Source: Clostridiales bacterium UBA3758
GTDB taxonomy: Bacteria > Bacillota > Clostridia > Oscillospirales > Oscillospiraceae
Length of the DNA stretch: 48,390 nucleotides
NCBI GenBank assembly: GCA_002371675.1
Contig: DFGE01000026.1
Coordinates: 20,581-68,970 of the forward strand
Reading direction: 5' to 3'
Shown here piece by piece: positions 33,937 to 42,078 of the stretch; position 1 is the first letter of the stretch; each line of letters starts with the position of its first letter. Both the position numbers and the translations under genes were made by a program. The notes under the pieces are model-generated. The model saw only the letters and a program-made list of their open reading frames with translations. It was not told where the DNA came from and searched no databases.

Positions 33937-35619
33937 TTGAAGCATCCTGTTTTGACAAGAATGATCGCCGTGATGCTCGCGCTGCTCTGCGGCGTGATGC
34001 TCCTGGCCGGGCTCGGCATCGGCAGGAAGACGGCGCGCGAGTGGAAAAACGCGCAGGCCGACGTGCAGCGCCTCACGGAACGCACGCAGGAGTACCGCGC
34101 GGTGCTTGACGCACTCTCTGCGCGCGGCTTTGCGGGCGAAAACGGCGATGCGGTCTCCGCGGGGGAGCAGGCGCATGATTCCGCCTCCGCCAGGCACCGC
34201 GCCGCCCTCGCCGCCTATACGGCCACGCGCGGCGGCGTCCAGGCAGGCATGGCCGCCATGGATCAGGCAGAGAGCATGATGCAGATGGGCAAGCAGGCCT
34301 ATGAGGAGGGGCGTCGGCAGTTTGATGAGCAGGCCGCCGCCTTCGAGGAGGGTTACCGGCAGTTTCAGGAGGGCAAGGAGAAGCTCGCCCTCGGCATGGA
34401 GCTGATGGGCGAGGCCGAGACGGCGCTGAGCGCCGCCGAGGCGCAGCTCGCCTCGCTCAGAGGAATGAGCGAGCTGCTGGACAGCGGGGAGGAGGACGCG
34501 CGTCTCGGCCTCAGCGTGGCGGCCTACGACCAGATGCTCTCCGCCTATGATGCGGCCTTCGGCCTGCTCGACAGGCTGGAGCAGCGCGGAGGACTCAGCG
34601 AGGAAGAGCTCTCGATGATCGTCAGTCTGATCGGGGAACAGACCGGCCAGGACGTCGGTGACCTTCAGCTTCCCGCGCTCACGCCGGAAATGCTGGAGCA
34701 GATCAGGCAGAGCATCCAGAGCGTCAGCGGCATGACGCCGGAGGAGCTGCGCGCGAAGATCCAGCAGGAGCGCGACGCGCTTGCCTCCCGCGAGGGGGAG
34801 GAGCCCCTGAGCGAGGAGGAGTTTGAGGCCGTTCGCGCGGCCTATCTTGCGAACCGCGCGGCCATCCTGCAGGCGCTCGCTGCAGCCGAGGAGCAGGTCG
34901 CCTCGCTCTCGGCGCAGGTGGCCGAGGCCAAAGCGCAGATGGAGCAGGCGCAGGCGCAGATGGCCGAGATGGACGAATATATGGAGCAGGCTAAGGCCGC
35001 CATCGAGCAGGGCCGCGCCGCGCTTGATCAGGCCGGCGTTCAGCTCGCCCAGGGCGAGGCGCAGATGCAGAGCGGGCGCGCGCAGCTCTATGAGCAGCAG
35101 CGAAAGCTCGAAGAGGAGCGGCTCAGGCTCGAGGGCGAAAAGGCCGCGCTGGAATCCGGCGCCGCCGTGCTGCGCAGGCTCGACGCCAACGCCAAGGCGC
35201 TGCAGGAGCTGCAGGATCAGAAGAACAGCCTGCGCCTCATGCTCCTCGGCTGGGACAGCGTGAAGCTGCGCGTCAGCGAGGGCGAGGAGCTGCTGCCGGC
35301 CGCCATGGCGGCAGGGGAGAGCTTGCTGGACGAGGCCAGAGAGCAGTACCATGGGCGCAGCCTCACGGCGCTGCTGATGCTGATTGCCGCCGTCTTCGGT
35401 CTGGCGACGATCCCGGCGGCCTTTGAAAAGACGAAGAGGCGCCTCTGGCTGTTCCTGCCCGCGTTCCTGTGCATGGCGCTCGCCGCTGCAGCGGAGGTAC
35501 TTTGCGAGCGGCTGGGCCGCGGCAGCAGCTACTCCGCGCTCGCCGCAGCGGGCTTTGCCCTCGTGCTGCTTCTGATCGGCCTCCCGCGCGAGAAAAAATA
35601 TAAAGCGCCGACGGCGTAA
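33937..35619 (+). CDS. Membrane-anchored long coiled-coil protein
   Basis: A 560-aa protein of unrecognised family. One N-terminal helix (about residues 10-27) leads into some 430 residues dominated by Ala, Gln, Glu, Arg and Met in heptad-like runs (for example EQAQAQMAEMDEYMEQAKAA), punctuated by a less helical segment near 190-290. Three hydrophobic helices close the protein (about 470-550). The arrangement suggests a large extracytoplasmic coiled-coil stalk between membrane anchors, as in YhgE/Pip-type or transporter accessory proteins. The start is TTG 33937, 9 nt after GGAGGAG; ATG 33961 would be the alternative. Divergent from the GH25 muramidase, so an envelope role is plausible. Confidence 0.75.
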   Translation: MKHPVLTRMIAVMLALLCGVMLLAGLGIGRKTAREWKNAQADVQRLTERTQEYRAVLDALSARGFAGENGDAVSAGEQAHDSASARHRAALAAYTATRGGVQAGMAAMDQAESMMQMGKQAYEEGRRQFDEQAAAFEEGYRQFQEGKEKLALGMELMGEAETALSAAEAQLASLRGMSELLDSGEEDARLGLSVAAYDQMLSAYDAAFGLLDRLEQRGGLSEEELSMIVSLIGEQTGQDVGDLQLPALTPEMLEQIRQSIQSVSGMTPEELRAKIQQERDALASREGEEPLSEEEFEAVRAAYLANRAAILQALAAAEEQVASLSAQVAEAKAQMEQAQAQMAEMDEYMEQAKAAIEQGRAALDQAGVQLAQGEAQMQSGRAQLYEQQRKLEEERLRLEGEKAALESGAAVLRRLDANAKALQELQDQKNSLRLMLLGWDSVKLRVSEGEELLPAAMAAGESLLDEAREQYHGRSLTALLMLIAAVFGLATIPAAFEKTKRRLWLFLPAFLCMALAAAAEVLCERLGRGSSYSALAAAGFALVLLLIGLPREKKYKAPTA

Positions 35620-35631
35620 CGGCGTTCCCAA

Positions 35632-35659
35632 AAGCGGGCGGTCTTTTGACCGCCCGCTT
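35632..35659. repeat. 28-nt hairpin, left copy (also terminator)
   Basis: AAGCGGGCGGTC, TTTT loop, GACCGCCCGCTT. Exactly repeated at 35822-35849, on the other side of the composite palindromic repeat. It lies 12 nt after the coiled-coil gene and may end its transcript. Confidence 0.85.
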
Positions 35660-35660
35660 C

Positions 35661-35820
35661 AAGCTGTCGACAAAGTGTCGACAGCTTGAAGCGCCAAAAT
35701 GGGAACTTCAGAAAAATTCCCATTTTGGCATGGATTGAACGTGAAGGGGGGCATACCCTCCCCCCTTCACAATCCCCCCATGCGAGTCCAAGCTTTGCCG
35801 CACAGGTTTGTCTACAGACT
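35661..35820 (-). repeat. 160-bp composite palindromic repeat, copy B
   Basis: Inverted copy of 1816-1976 with the same three palindromes in the same order. It is framed by two identical 28-nt hairpins, which copy A lacks. Confidence 0.85.
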
Positions 35821-35821
35821 G

Positions 35822-35849
35822 AAGCGGGCGGTCTTTTGACCGCCCGCTT
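35822..35849. repeat. 28-nt hairpin, right copy
   Basis: Exact duplicate of 35632-35659. Confidence 0.85.
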
Positions 35850-35860
35850 TGGTATGCCGA

Positions 35861-36101
35861 AAAATGGGACAGCTGCAAAATGTGAAAACCCTGGCCGCAT
35901 CGTAGGGGAGGGCCTTGTGCCCTCCCGGCAGCATCAAGCATATTAATAGCAAAAAATGTTCGGCGTATTCGTACAATCTGCGAATTCGCCGAACATTTTT
36001 ATGTGTATACGGTTGCGTCACCGGGCGGGGCAAAGCCGCCGCCCCTACGAACTCAGGTGTACAGTTACGCGTTCATCCTTGTTTTGCTACAGACCCATTT
36101 T
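35861..36101 (+). mobile_element. IS6-like MITE, copy 3
   Basis: A 241-bp copy with the same interior as the other two. Its ends have changed together: AAAATGGGACAGCTGCAA and, inverted, AAAATGGGTCTGTAGCAA, so the outer stem is kept although the sequence differs from the AAAGGG of copies 1 and 2. It ends 20 nt from the potD stop and may act as its terminator. Confidence 0.8.
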
Positions 36102-36120
36102 CATGGATCTATAACTTCGA

Positions 36121-37236
36121 TCAGCCGATCTTCAGCGTCTCCCAGAGGGAGTTGATGTAGCTGAGGGTGTCAGGGTCGAGGTTGCGGTAGGCGGAAGTGT
36201 TGTAGAGCTCGCGGAAGTTCTCAATGCCCGGATAGAGGATGGCAACGGTCTCCTCGCCGAGCTCCGCCAGATAGCCCTCGTCGTTGTACACAAGGGAGTT
36301 GGGGGAGGCGTAGTAGGTATACACCGCGTTGGCGACGGCGGGCTCGGAGGAGAGCATGAAGTTGATGAAGCTCTCGGCCAGCTCCTTGTTCTGGCAGCTG
36401 GAGGGGATGCACATCGCGTCCACATAGTAGTTGGTGCGCTCGGGGTAGTAGAACTGCAGGTCTACATCCTCGGCCTGGGCGTCGAGCATAGTGAAGTAGT
36501 CGCCCGCGTAGTAGGCGCCGACAGCGGCCTCGCCGCTCTCCATCATGTTGTAGATCTCATCCATCACGTAGCTCTTGACGAGCGGAGCCTGCGTCTGCAG
36601 CTCGGCGAGCGCCTGATCCCAGACGGCCTTATCGGTGCTGTTCACGTCGAGGCCGAGCTTGTACATGGCGGTGCCGAAGGCGTCGCGGGAGTTGTTGAAC
36701 TGCAGGATGTTTCCGGCGTATTTGTCGTTCCACATCAGCTCCCAGCCCTGCGCGTCGGCCTCGTCAACGACATTGGCGTTGTAGATAACGCCCACGATGC
36801 CGTAGGTGTAGGGGACGGAGTAGAGATTGTCCGGGTCGTAATAGAGGCCGCGGAAGCTCTCGTCGATGTACTGGTAGTTGGGGATGTTGTCAAAATCCAG
36901 AGGCAGGAGCATATTTTCACTCGCCATGCGCGCGATCATGTAGTCGGAGGGGATGATCACGTCGTAGCTGACGGCGCCGCTGGAGATCTTGGCGTACATA
37001 TCCTCGTTGCTGGCGAAGGTGGAGTAGTTGACCTTGACCTTCTGGCCGTACTCCTGCTGGTACCATTCCTCGAAGGCCTTGACGGTGTCGAGAGAGCCTT
37101 CGGAGCCGTCGGAGATGTATTCGCCCCAGTTGTAGACGTTGAGCGTCAGCGTGTCGGAAGAGGAGCCGCAGCCGGAGAGCGCGGCGAGGGAGAGCAGCAT
37201 CAGCGCTGCGAGCAGCAGAGAGAGAAATCTTTTCAT
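36121..37236 (-). CDS. potD: Spermidine/putrescine-binding lipoprotein PotD
   Basis: A 371-aa extracytoplasmic binding protein of a polyamine ABC importer. A signal peptide with lipobox LAALSGC gives lipidated C23. The mature protein starts with TLTLNVYNWGEYISDG, typical of PotD/PotF, and continues with VNYSTFASNEDMYAKI, DVIIPSDYMIARM and YGIVGVIYN. GGAGG precedes the ATG. Fourth and last gene of potABCD, 22 nt after potC. Confidence 0.94.
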   Translation of the reverse strand: MKRFLSLLLAALMLLSLAALSGCGSSSDTLTLNVYNWGEYISDGSEGSLDTVKAFEEWYQQEYGQKVKVNYSTFASNEDMYAKISSGAVSYDVIIPSDYMIARMASENMLLPLDFDNIPNYQYIDESFRGLYYDPDNLYSVPYTYGIVGVIYNANVVDEADAQGWELMWNDKYAGNILQFNNSRDAFGTAMYKLGLDVNSTDKAVWDQALAELQTQAPLVKSYVMDEIYNMMESGEAAVGAYYAGDYFTMLDAQAEDVDLQFYYPERTNYYVDAMCIPSSCQNKELAESFINFMLSSEPAVANAVYTYYASPNSLVYNDEGYLAELGEETVAILYPGIENFRELYNTSAYRNLDPDTLSYINSLWETLKIG

Positions 37237-37258
37237 GTTTGTCCTCCTTGAAGATGTA

Positions 37259-38101
37259 TTACGCGGCGGGCAGGCTTCCCTTGCGCGCCTTGGGGCGTTT
37301 GGAATCCTGCACGTTCTGGGCGTTGTTGGCGCCCATGAGGTTGGTGATGATCAAAAGCGCGAGGATTACAAAGAAGATCAGCGTCGCCAGAGCGTACATC
37401 TTCGGCGTCACGGTCTTTTTCGTCATGTTGTAGATGCGGATGGGCAGGGTCTGGAAGGTGGTGCCGCTGGTAAAGTAGCTGATGACAAAGTCGTCCAGCG
37501 AGAGGGTGAAGGCCATGATGAGGCCGGTGAGGATGCCCGGCGCGATCTCCGGGATCTCGACCTTGATGAAGGCCTTGAGCGGCGTGCAGCCGAGGTCCAT
37601 GGCGGCCTCCGGCAGAGCCTGATCCATCTGCTGCAGCTTGGGCAGCACCTGCAGGATCACATAGGGCAGGCAGAAGGTCACGTGGGAGATGAGCATCGTG
37701 CCGAAGTTGAGGCTCGTATGCGCGCCGAAGAGCCGCCCGACGAACACGAACATCAGCATCAGCGAAATGCCGGTGATGATATCGGGGTTGATCATCGGGA
37801 TGTTGGTCACGGTCTCGAGCGTGGAGCGCAGATAGCGGTTGCGCAGCCTGTAGATCCCGACGGCGGCGGCGGTTCCCATCACGGTGGAGATCAGAGAGGC
37901 GCTCACGGCGAGGATCAGCGTGTTCTTCACGGCGTCGATGGTCTCGCTGTCGCGCAGCAGCTCCTGATACCAGTGCAGCGAGAAGCCGGAGAACACCGAG
38001 AGGCTCTTGGCCTCGTTGAAGGAGAAGACCAGCAGGATGGCGATCGGCGCGAAGAGGAAGATCATCAGCAGCGCGGTATAAAACTTGGCGATCGGTTTCA
38101 T
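37259..38101 (-). CDS. potC: Polyamine ABC transporter permease PotC
   Basis: A 280-aa inner-membrane permease with six helices and the cytoplasmic EAA loop (PEAAMDLGCTPLKAFIKVEIPEIAPGI, about residues 160-187) that docks on PotA. The N-terminus KFYTALLMIFLFAPIAILLVFSFN is typical of PotC/PotI. Starts 16 nt after potB. Confidence 0.94.
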   Translation of the reverse strand: MKPIAKFYTALLMIFLFAPIAILLVFSFNEAKSLSVFSGFSLHWYQELLRDSETIDAVKNTLILAVSASLISTVMGTAAAVGIYRLRNRYLRSTLETVTNIPMINPDIITGISLMLMFVFVGRLFGAHTSLNFGTMLISHVTFCLPYVILQVLPKLQQMDQALPEAAMDLGCTPLKAFIKVEIPEIAPGILTGLIMAFTLSLDDFVISYFTSGTTFQTLPIRIYNMTKKTVTPKMYALATLIFFVILALLIITNLMGANNAQNVQDSKRPKARKGSLPAA

Positions 38102-38117
38102 TTTTCTTCCCCTCCTC

Positions 38118-38999
38118 TCAGGCGGCGACCCGCTTGTTGGCGGCGCGCTGGAGAAACGCCATGCCGATCAGAAGCACGATCATCAGCACAAAGGCGATGG
38201 CGGCGGCGAAATGCAGGTTGTTGGCGACGTATTGGCCCTCGATGGCGTCGCCGATCAGGTAGAACTTGCCGTTGCCGAGCTTCTGGGAGATGTAGAAGGT
38301 GGAGATCGAGGGGATCAGCACCATCTCGATCCCGGAGAGCACGCCGGGCAGGCTCAGGGGCCAGATCACGCGGCGGAACACGCCCGCTCCGTTGCAGCCG
38401 AGGTCGTAGGCGGCCTCGATCAGCCTCTCGTCCATCTTGGCCATGATGGAGTAGAGCGGGAGGATCATATAGGGCAGATAGTCGTACACCATGCCGATCA
38501 CGACCGCGCTCTCGGTTCCGATGATGTGAACCTTGCCGAGATGCAGCATGCCGAGCAGGCCGTTGAGGATGCCGGTGTCCTGCAGGATCGTCATCCAGGC
38601 ATAGGTGCGGATCAGGAAGTTCATCCACATGGGGATCATAATGAGCGTGATGAGTATGCTCTGCGTGCGGGGCTTGGCCTTGGTGAGCAGGAAGGCGAAG
38701 GGATAGGCCATCAGCAGGCAGATCGCCGTGGAGATGACGGCGAGCTTGAGCGAGCGCAGGAAGATCAGCACATAGGTGCGCACCTCGCGCGTGCCCTCAC
38801 CGTCGGCCACCAGGGAGGTGGTGGTGAAGAAGCGGGTGATGTTCTCTGTCGTGAAATGATAATCCAGATCGGTGAAAGCGTAATAGGCGATGAAGATCAG
38901 CGGCACCACGATGAACAGCAGCGCCCACACCGAATACGGCGCGAGGGCGATGCGCTGGATCAGCGAGCGCTGCCCCTTGACAGAATTCGTTTTCTTCAT
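38118..38999 (-). CDS. potB: Polyamine ABC transporter permease PotB
   Basis: A 293-aa permease with six helices; the first is followed by a periplasmic loop and the EAA loop reads IEAAYDLGCNGAGVFRRVIWPLSLPGV (about 196-222). It pairs with PotC. Its ATG overlaps the potA stop (ATGA), so expression is coupled to the ATPase. Confidence 0.94.
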   Translation of the reverse strand: MKKTNSVKGQRSLIQRIALAPYSVWALLFIVVPLIFIAYYAFTDLDYHFTTENITRFFTTTSLVADGEGTREVRTYVLIFLRSLKLAVISTAICLLMAYPFAFLLTKAKPRTQSILITLIMIPMWMNFLIRTYAWMTILQDTGILNGLLGMLHLGKVHIIGTESAVVIGMVYDYLPYMILPLYSIMAKMDERLIEAAYDLGCNGAGVFRRVIWPLSLPGVLSGIEMVLIPSISTFYISQKLGNGKFYLIGDAIEGQYVANNLHFAAAIAFVLMIVLLIGMAFLQRAANKRVAA

Positions 39000-40138
39000 T
39001 CCGCCGTCTCGCTTTCTGCCTCGGCCAGCTCCTCCCCGTCGATCTCGCCGATCTCGTCCATCTCGTCGGAGAAGGAGGAGTAGTCGCCGAACATGCCGGA
39101 GTACTTGGACTTCTTCATGATATGGATGGCGTCGGGGTCGATGGAAAGGCCGATGTGCTCGTTAACATCCACGAAGTCCGTCGTCTGGATCATCCACTTG
39201 AAGCCGCCGATGTCCACGATGATCTCATAGTGCACGCCGAGGAAGGTGACCGCCGTGACGACGCCCTTGAGCATGCCCTTTTCCTCGGGGACGATGTCCA
39301 CGTCCTCGGGTCTCACGACCACGTCCACGGGCTCCTTGGGCTCAAAGCCCGCGTCCACGCAGTTGAAGATGTGTCCGGCGAAGCGCACCTTGTAGTCGGC
39401 GAGCATCACGCCGTCGAGGATATTGCTCTCGCCGATGAAGTCCGCCACGAAGGCGTTGGTCGGCTCGTTGTAGATGTCGATCGGCGTGCCGATCTGCTGG
39501 ATGCGGCCCTCGGACATGACGACCACGGTATCGGACATCGACAGCGCCTCCTCCTGGTCATGCGTGACGAAGATGAAGGTGATGCCGGTGGCCTTCTGGA
39601 TGTTCTTGAGCTCCTTCTGCATGTCCTTGCGGAGCTTCAGGTCGAGCGCGGCGAGCGGCTCGTCGAGCAGCAGGAGCTTGGGGTGGTTGACGAGGGCGCG
39701 GGCGATAGCCACGCGCTGCTGCTGGCCGCCGGAGAGCGAGGCGACGCTGCGCTTTTCAAAACCGGAGAGCGCAACGAGATGCAGCATCTCCGTGACCCGC
39801 TCGTTGATCTCGGCCTTGGGCACCTTTTTCTCACGCAGCGAGAAGGCCACGTTTTCAAACACGTTCAGGTGGGGGAAGAGCGCGTAGCGCTGGAAGACGG
39901 TGTTGACGTTGCGCTTGTGCGGGGGCATATCGTTGATACGCTCGCCCATGAAGATCACGTCGCCCTCGTCCGCGGTCTCAAAGCCGCCGATGATGCGCAG
40001 CGTCGTGGTCTTGCCGCAGCCCGAGGGGCCGAGCAGGGTGAGAAACTCATTGTCATAGATATCGAGATCGATATGGTCGAGCACTACTTCGCCGTCAAAA
40101 GCCTTGGTGACGTTCTTGAGCTCCACGATCTTTTTCAT
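38996..40138 (-). CDS. potA: Polyamine ABC transporter ATPase PotA
   Basis: A 380-aa ATPase that powers the PotBC channel. Walker A GPSGCGKTTTL near residue 38, signature LSGGQQQRVAIARAL, Walker B LLLLDEPLAALD, switch VTHDQEEAL, and a C-terminal TOBE-type regulatory domain (about 240-350). An unusual acidic tail (EMDEIGEIDGEELAEAESE) ends the protein. ATG 40138 has GGAGG 8 nt upstream; the longer frame would read through the leader terminator. First gene of potABCD. Confidence 0.95.
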   Translation of the reverse strand: MKKIVELKNVTKAFDGEVVLDHIDLDIYDNEFLTLLGPSGCGKTTTLRIIGGFETADEGDVIFMGERINDMPPHKRNVNTVFQRYALFPHLNVFENVAFSLREKKVPKAEINERVTEMLHLVALSGFEKRSVASLSGGQQQRVAIARALVNHPKLLLLDEPLAALDLKLRKDMQKELKNIQKATGITFIFVTHDQEEALSMSDTVVVMSEGRIQQIGTPIDIYNEPTNAFVADFIGESNILDGVMLADYKVRFAGHIFNCVDAGFEPKEPVDVVVRPEDVDIVPEEKGMLKGVVTAVTFLGVHYEIIVDIGGFKWMIQTTDFVDVNEHIGLSIDPDAIHIMKKSKYSGMFGDYSSFSDEMDEIGEIDGEELAEAESETAE

Positions 40139-40154
40139 GCCGCTTTCCTCCAAC

Positions 40155-40185
40155 AAAAAAGACGTATGCCGAAACAGCATACGTC
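40155..40185 (-). terminator. Intrinsic terminator just before the potA ribosome site
   Basis: GACGTATGC (40161-40169) pairs with GCATACGTC (40177-40185). On the minus strand TTTTTT follows (40160-40155), then GGAGG of potA begins 3 nt later. Confidence 0.85.
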
Positions 40186-40501
40186 CGTCTTGCAGCGATC
40201 AGAGTGCGCGCAGAACCCCGGGAGAGGGGACTGAACGCGGATCTTAATGGGTTTAGAGTCTATAAAGCAAAACACTTTTACTACTCTTATTGACCATTTC
40301 ACAAGTTGTATGCTTCTCAGCACCGGTTTATAGTAACCAACTTATAAAACTTGCGCTCTTAACGCAATCAATAAGGCAACAGAAGTTGCCGCCGCACCTG
40401 CGGAATTCGGCATTCGACCTGGCTGTCCGTCTGGCCATGGACCGCTTCGGAAAAAGCGGCGGTCGCGATCTTGCTTCGGATAGACGCTATCCAATTGAGA
40501 C
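40155..40501 (-). ncRNA. Structured ~350-nt leader/attenuator of potABCD
   Basis: Between a consensus promoter and potA lies an untranslated stretch with successive hairpins on the minus strand: GGATA/TATCC, GACCGC/GCGGTC, CCGCA/TGCGG, GGCAAC/GTTGCC with a TTCT loop, TTGCG/CGCAA, CCCC/GGGG, and finally the terminator. A terminator placed directly before the ribosome site is typical of riboswitches and attenuators. I could not match it to a class I know. It may instead be an independent small RNA sharing the region. Confidence 0.5.
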
Positions 40502-40507
40502 TGCTTT

Positions 40508-40536
40508 ATCTTATCAGTATTCGATATTGATGTCAA
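40508..40536 (-). promoter_or_regulatory. Promoter of the potABCD leader
   Basis: On the minus strand: TTGACA (40536-40531), a 17-nt spacer, TAAGAT (40513-40508). Predicted start near 40501, about 360 nt before potA. Confidence 0.8.
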
Positions 40537-40581
40537 TAGAAACATCGGCCGCCGGGTCGGATTTTGCCCAAAAAACGCGGC

Positions 40582-41334
40582 TCAGTTGGCTCTGCCGTCA
40601 TAGCGCAGCTCCCAGAGGATGAGCCCTTTGGCAGGCGCGGTAGGTCCTGCGTTCTCGCGCGAGCGGGAGGCGAGGATTTCGCTCATGTCGTCCGCACTGC
40701 GCTGTCCCATGCCGACCTGGAGCAGCGTCCCGGTCAGGATGCGCACCATGTTGTAGAGGAAGCCGTCGCCGGTGAAAGAGAGGCGCAGCTCGTCTCCCTC
40801 GCGCGTGATCCCGATGCGCCGCAGCTCGCGCACGGTGGACTTCTTCGGGTGCTTGAGCGAGCAGAAGGCGGCGAAGTCATGCTCCCCGCAGAGAAGATCT
40901 GCGGCGCGGCGCATGGCGGCCTCGTCCAGCTGTTCGGGCAGGGCGAGGCGGTATTTTCGCTCGAACACGTCCGGCAGGGGAGAGTTCCAGATGCGGTAGA
41001 CGTAGGTCTTCTCCGTGCAGCTCAGGCGGGCGTGAAAGCGCGGCGGCGCCTCCTCGAGCGCGAGCGCGCCCACATCCTCGGGCAGCACGGCGCGCAGCCG
41101 CGCAAGCAGCTCCTCCGGCGTGAGCGGGGTTTCGGCGCGGAAGGAGCAGACCTGCCTGCGCGCGTGTACCCCGGCGTCGGTACGTCCGCTGCCAGAGACC
41201 TCGATTTCCTGCTCCAGCAGCCGCGAGAGCGCGCGCTCCACGAGCGCCTGGATGCTGTTTTCACAGTTGCCCTGGCGCTGCCAGCCGCGGTAGCGGCTGC
41301 CGTCGTAGCAGAGCGTGAGCTTGTAATTTGTCAT
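40582..41334 (-). CDS. truA: tRNA pseudouridine synthase A
   Basis: A 250-aa enzyme making pseudouridine at positions 38-40 of the tRNA anticodon arm. Catalytic D53 lies in GSGRTDAGVHA. YDGSRYRGWQRQ at the N-terminus, RFHARLSCTEKTYVYRIWN and DGFLYNMVRILTGTLLQVG are family blocks. Length is typical. A hairpin (41414-41447) separates it from the HAD gene upstream on the same strand. Confidence 0.94.
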   Translation of the reverse strand: MTNYKLTLCYDGSRYRGWQRQGNCENSIQALVERALSRLLEQEIEVSGSGRTDAGVHARRQVCSFRAETPLTPEELLARLRAVLPEDVGALALEEAPPRFHARLSCTEKTYVYRIWNSPLPDVFERKYRLALPEQLDEAAMRRAADLLCGEHDFAAFCSLKHPKKSTVRELRRIGITREGDELRLSFTGDGFLYNMVRILTGTLLQVGMGQRSADDMSEILASRSRENAGPTAPAKGLILWELRYDGRAN

Positions 41335-41456
41335 GTAGGCCTCCCGTCATTCCGCCGGCTCTCCGTTTCGCGGATCGCCGCGCTGACTTCTCCTGTGTGC
41401 CCTTTTTTTCCGAAAAGGGGCCTTCCCGAGAGCGGGAAAGCCCCTTTCGATGGAGG

Positions 41457-42074
41457 TTATGCCTTGACCCAGACGCCCGCAGCGCGCAGCTCGCCGCGCA
41501 GCCGCGTCATGTCCTCGAAGAACACGGCGCCCTGGATGCCGCAGAGAGAGGCTGCATCAACGTTGTAGGCGCTGTCGTCGATAAAGAAGCACTCCTCCGC
41601 CTTGAGCGAGAAGGTCTTCAGCATCAGCTCGTAGATCTCCGGCATGGGCTTGATGAGCTTGTGGAAGGCGGAGACGAGCGTGCCGTCGAAGAATTTTGCG
41701 GCGGGGACACGCTGCCAGTACTCGGGCTGGCGGGTGCTGGCGTTGGAGAGCAGGTAGATCCTGTATCCGTTCTCTTTGAGCTCCTCTATGAGCTCGTAGA
41801 CCCCGGGGATCTCGACGATCGGGCGATCCCAGAAGGTGATGATCTTCCGCGCGGCGTCATGCAGCCGCTCCGGAATGCGCCGGCAGACGATCTCCACCGC
41901 CTCCTCGTCCGTGACGGTGCCGCGGTCCATCCGCGCCCACTCGAGAGAGAGGAAGACCTCGCGCAGCAGCAGCGCACGGTCGGCCGGGTCTGTGACGCCC
42001 GCGTGATCCATGATGAGGCCGCGGTCGAAGCGGATGACCACGTTGCCCATGTCAAAAAGGATGTTCTTGATCAT
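41457..42074 (-). CDS. HAD hydrolase, YihX-like
   Basis: A 205-aa HAD phosphatase of the IA variant-3 group. Motif I is LFDMGNVVIRFD: the nucleophile D8 is kept, but the usual +2 Asp is Gly, as in YihX-type enzymes, which are known as glucose-1-phosphate phosphatases. Motif II LLSNAS, motif III K in LIKPMPEIY and motif IV FIDDSAYNV are present. It starts 4 nt after the ABC permease, so it is transcribed with the importer and might act on the imported or released compound. Confidence 0.87.
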   Translation of the reverse strand: MIKNILFDMGNVVIRFDRGLIMDHAGVTDPADRALLLREVFLSLEWARMDRGTVTDEEAVEIVCRRIPERLHDAARKIITFWDRPIVEIPGVYELIEELKENGYRIYLLSNASTRQPEYWQRVPAAKFFDGTLVSAFHKLIKPMPEIYELMLKTFSLKAEECFFIDDSAYNVDAASLCGIQGAVFFEDMTRLRGELRAAGVWVKA

Positions 42075-42078
42075 GCTG

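Noticed and set aside
40328..40438. 36-codon frame (MARRTARSN...) in the potA leader
   Set aside because: Arg- and Cys-rich and placed like a leader peptide, but no Shine-Dalgarno precedes it and it overlaps strong hairpins; not claimed as a gene.
40155..40501. T-box, TPP, SAM or SRP RNA identity for the potA leader
   Set aside because: A CTGAGA stretch recalls TPP and a GAAGC stretch recalls SRP RNA, but the other conserved blocks of each (CCTGAT, the SRP apical loop, the T-box GGGTGG) are missing.
41413..41448. Terminator for the HAD gene upstream of truA
   Set aside because: The hairpin (AAAGGGGC...GCCCCTTT) is strong, but no T tract follows on the minus strand, so it was not listed as a terminator.
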